This document shows positions 6,670 to 6,804 of a stretch of 6,804 nt of DNA, piece by piece. The notes under the pieces were generated by a model that saw only the letters and a program-made list of their open reading frames with translations, had not been told where the DNA came from and searched no databases. The stretch is taken from positions 768 to 7,571 of the forward strand of contig DFGL01000055.1 of assembly GCA_002371215.1 (NCBI GenBank), read 5' to 3'. How positions within the stretch are numbered: position 1 is the first letter of the stretch; every line of letters begins with the position of its first letter. A program made the position numbers and the translations under genes. The stretch comes from Ruminococcaceae bacterium UBA3751. GTDB taxonomy: Bacteria; Bacillota; Clostridia; Oscillospirales; Acutalibacteraceae.

Positions 6670-6671
6670 TA

Positions 6672-6749
6672 ATGCAAAAGAATTGTAAACAAACTAAAAA
6701 CATTTCAAAAAAGAGTGCATATTTTGGTCTTCAAATATCCAAGAAGTGA
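6672..6749 (+). CDS. Doubtful 25-codon ORF
   Basis: ATG at 6672 opens a 25-residue, lysine-rich frame beginning MQKNCKQTKN and ending SKK at TGA 6747-6749. GGGAGG at 6664-6669 lies only 2 nt before the ATG, closer than the 5-9 nt seen for every operon gene, which argues against efficient use. The peptide has no recognisable motif and its composition is what AT-rich DNA gives by chance. Its stop codon lies in the last GTGAGGGG repeat-like site. Probably not a gene; listed because it is the only start in the tract with a Shine-Dalgarno-like sequence. Confidence 0.15.
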   Translation: MQKNCKQTKNISKKSAYFGLQISKK

Positions 6750-6760
6750 GGGGTATTTTT
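6741..6760 (+). repeat. Possible degenerate copy of the intergenic repeat (GTGAGGGG)
   Basis: AAGAAGTGAGGGGTATTTTT shares the GTGAGGG core plus T run with subtype B. GTGAGGGGTATTT (6746-6758) is also nearly the reverse complement of AAATACCCTCAC (6471-6482), with one extra G. Confidence 0.35.
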
Positions 6761-6804
6761 TTCAAAACAATTAACAAAAGCAATCTATTTCGACAATATA
6801 TTTT

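Larger units (their letters stand above)
6292..6804. other. AT-rich intergenic tract without a convincing gene
   Basis: About 510 bases from the terminator to the window edge. Composition changes sharply from the operon: long A and T runs dominate. No reading frame of useful length with a good start is visible on either strand. I see no tRNA-like, rRNA-like or recognised riboswitch structure. The tract contains the repeats and hairpins listed separately. It could be a spacer upstream of a gene beyond the window, a decayed mobile element, or a non-coding RNA region. Confidence 0.7.

Overview
The window looks like a chromosomal segment of an anaerobic, low-to-mid GC Gram-positive bacterium, most likely a gut Clostridia/Ruminococcaceae-type Firmicute. 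The evidence is a split ('archaeal-type') glutamate synthase rich in iron-sulphur clusters, a Bacillus-type PurF with propeptide and Fe-S cysteines, strong AGGAGG-type ribosome binding sites before every gene, and AT-rich intergenic DNA. This lineage call is inference; no rRNA or other marker gene is present.

Positions 1-6176 are one tightly packed plus-strand operon of six genes, with gaps of 11 nt or less or short overlaps. They are: (1) the 3' part of a class II glutamine amidotransferase (glutaminase) subunit, cut by the window start; (2) an FMN glutamate synthase core subunit with an N-terminal two-cluster ferredoxin domain; (3) a four-cluster ferredoxin of the CooF/HycB/DmsB type; (4) an FAD/NAD(P)H oxidoreductase; (5) a GXGXG beta-helix subunit, corresponding to the C-terminal domain of large GltB proteins; (6) purF, amidophosphoribosyltransferase. 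Genes 1, 2 and 5 together match the domains of the single long bacterial GltB chain. Genes 3 and 4 supply the electron path that GltD provides in the two-subunit enzyme. Electrons would enter from NAD(P)H at the flavoprotein (or from reduced ferredoxin), pass along the clusters to FMN, and reduce the 2-oxoglutarate/ammonia adduct to glutamate. PurF is the other glutamine-dependent enzyme of the operon, so nitrogen assimilation and the first step of purine synthesis would be co-expressed.

A strong intrinsic terminator (6254-6291) follows purF. The remaining ~510 bases to the window end hold no convincing gene. They are much more AT-rich than the operon and carry a family of same-strand repeats of two subtypes (CGTGGCTTCAA... 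and CTGCGTATAGTGA...), arranged A-B-B-A, each ending in a G-rich GAGGG/GAAGGG core, plus local inverted repeats. Two further degenerate relatives flank a doubtful 25-codon ORF. This repeat tract is the part of the window that known genes do not explain.
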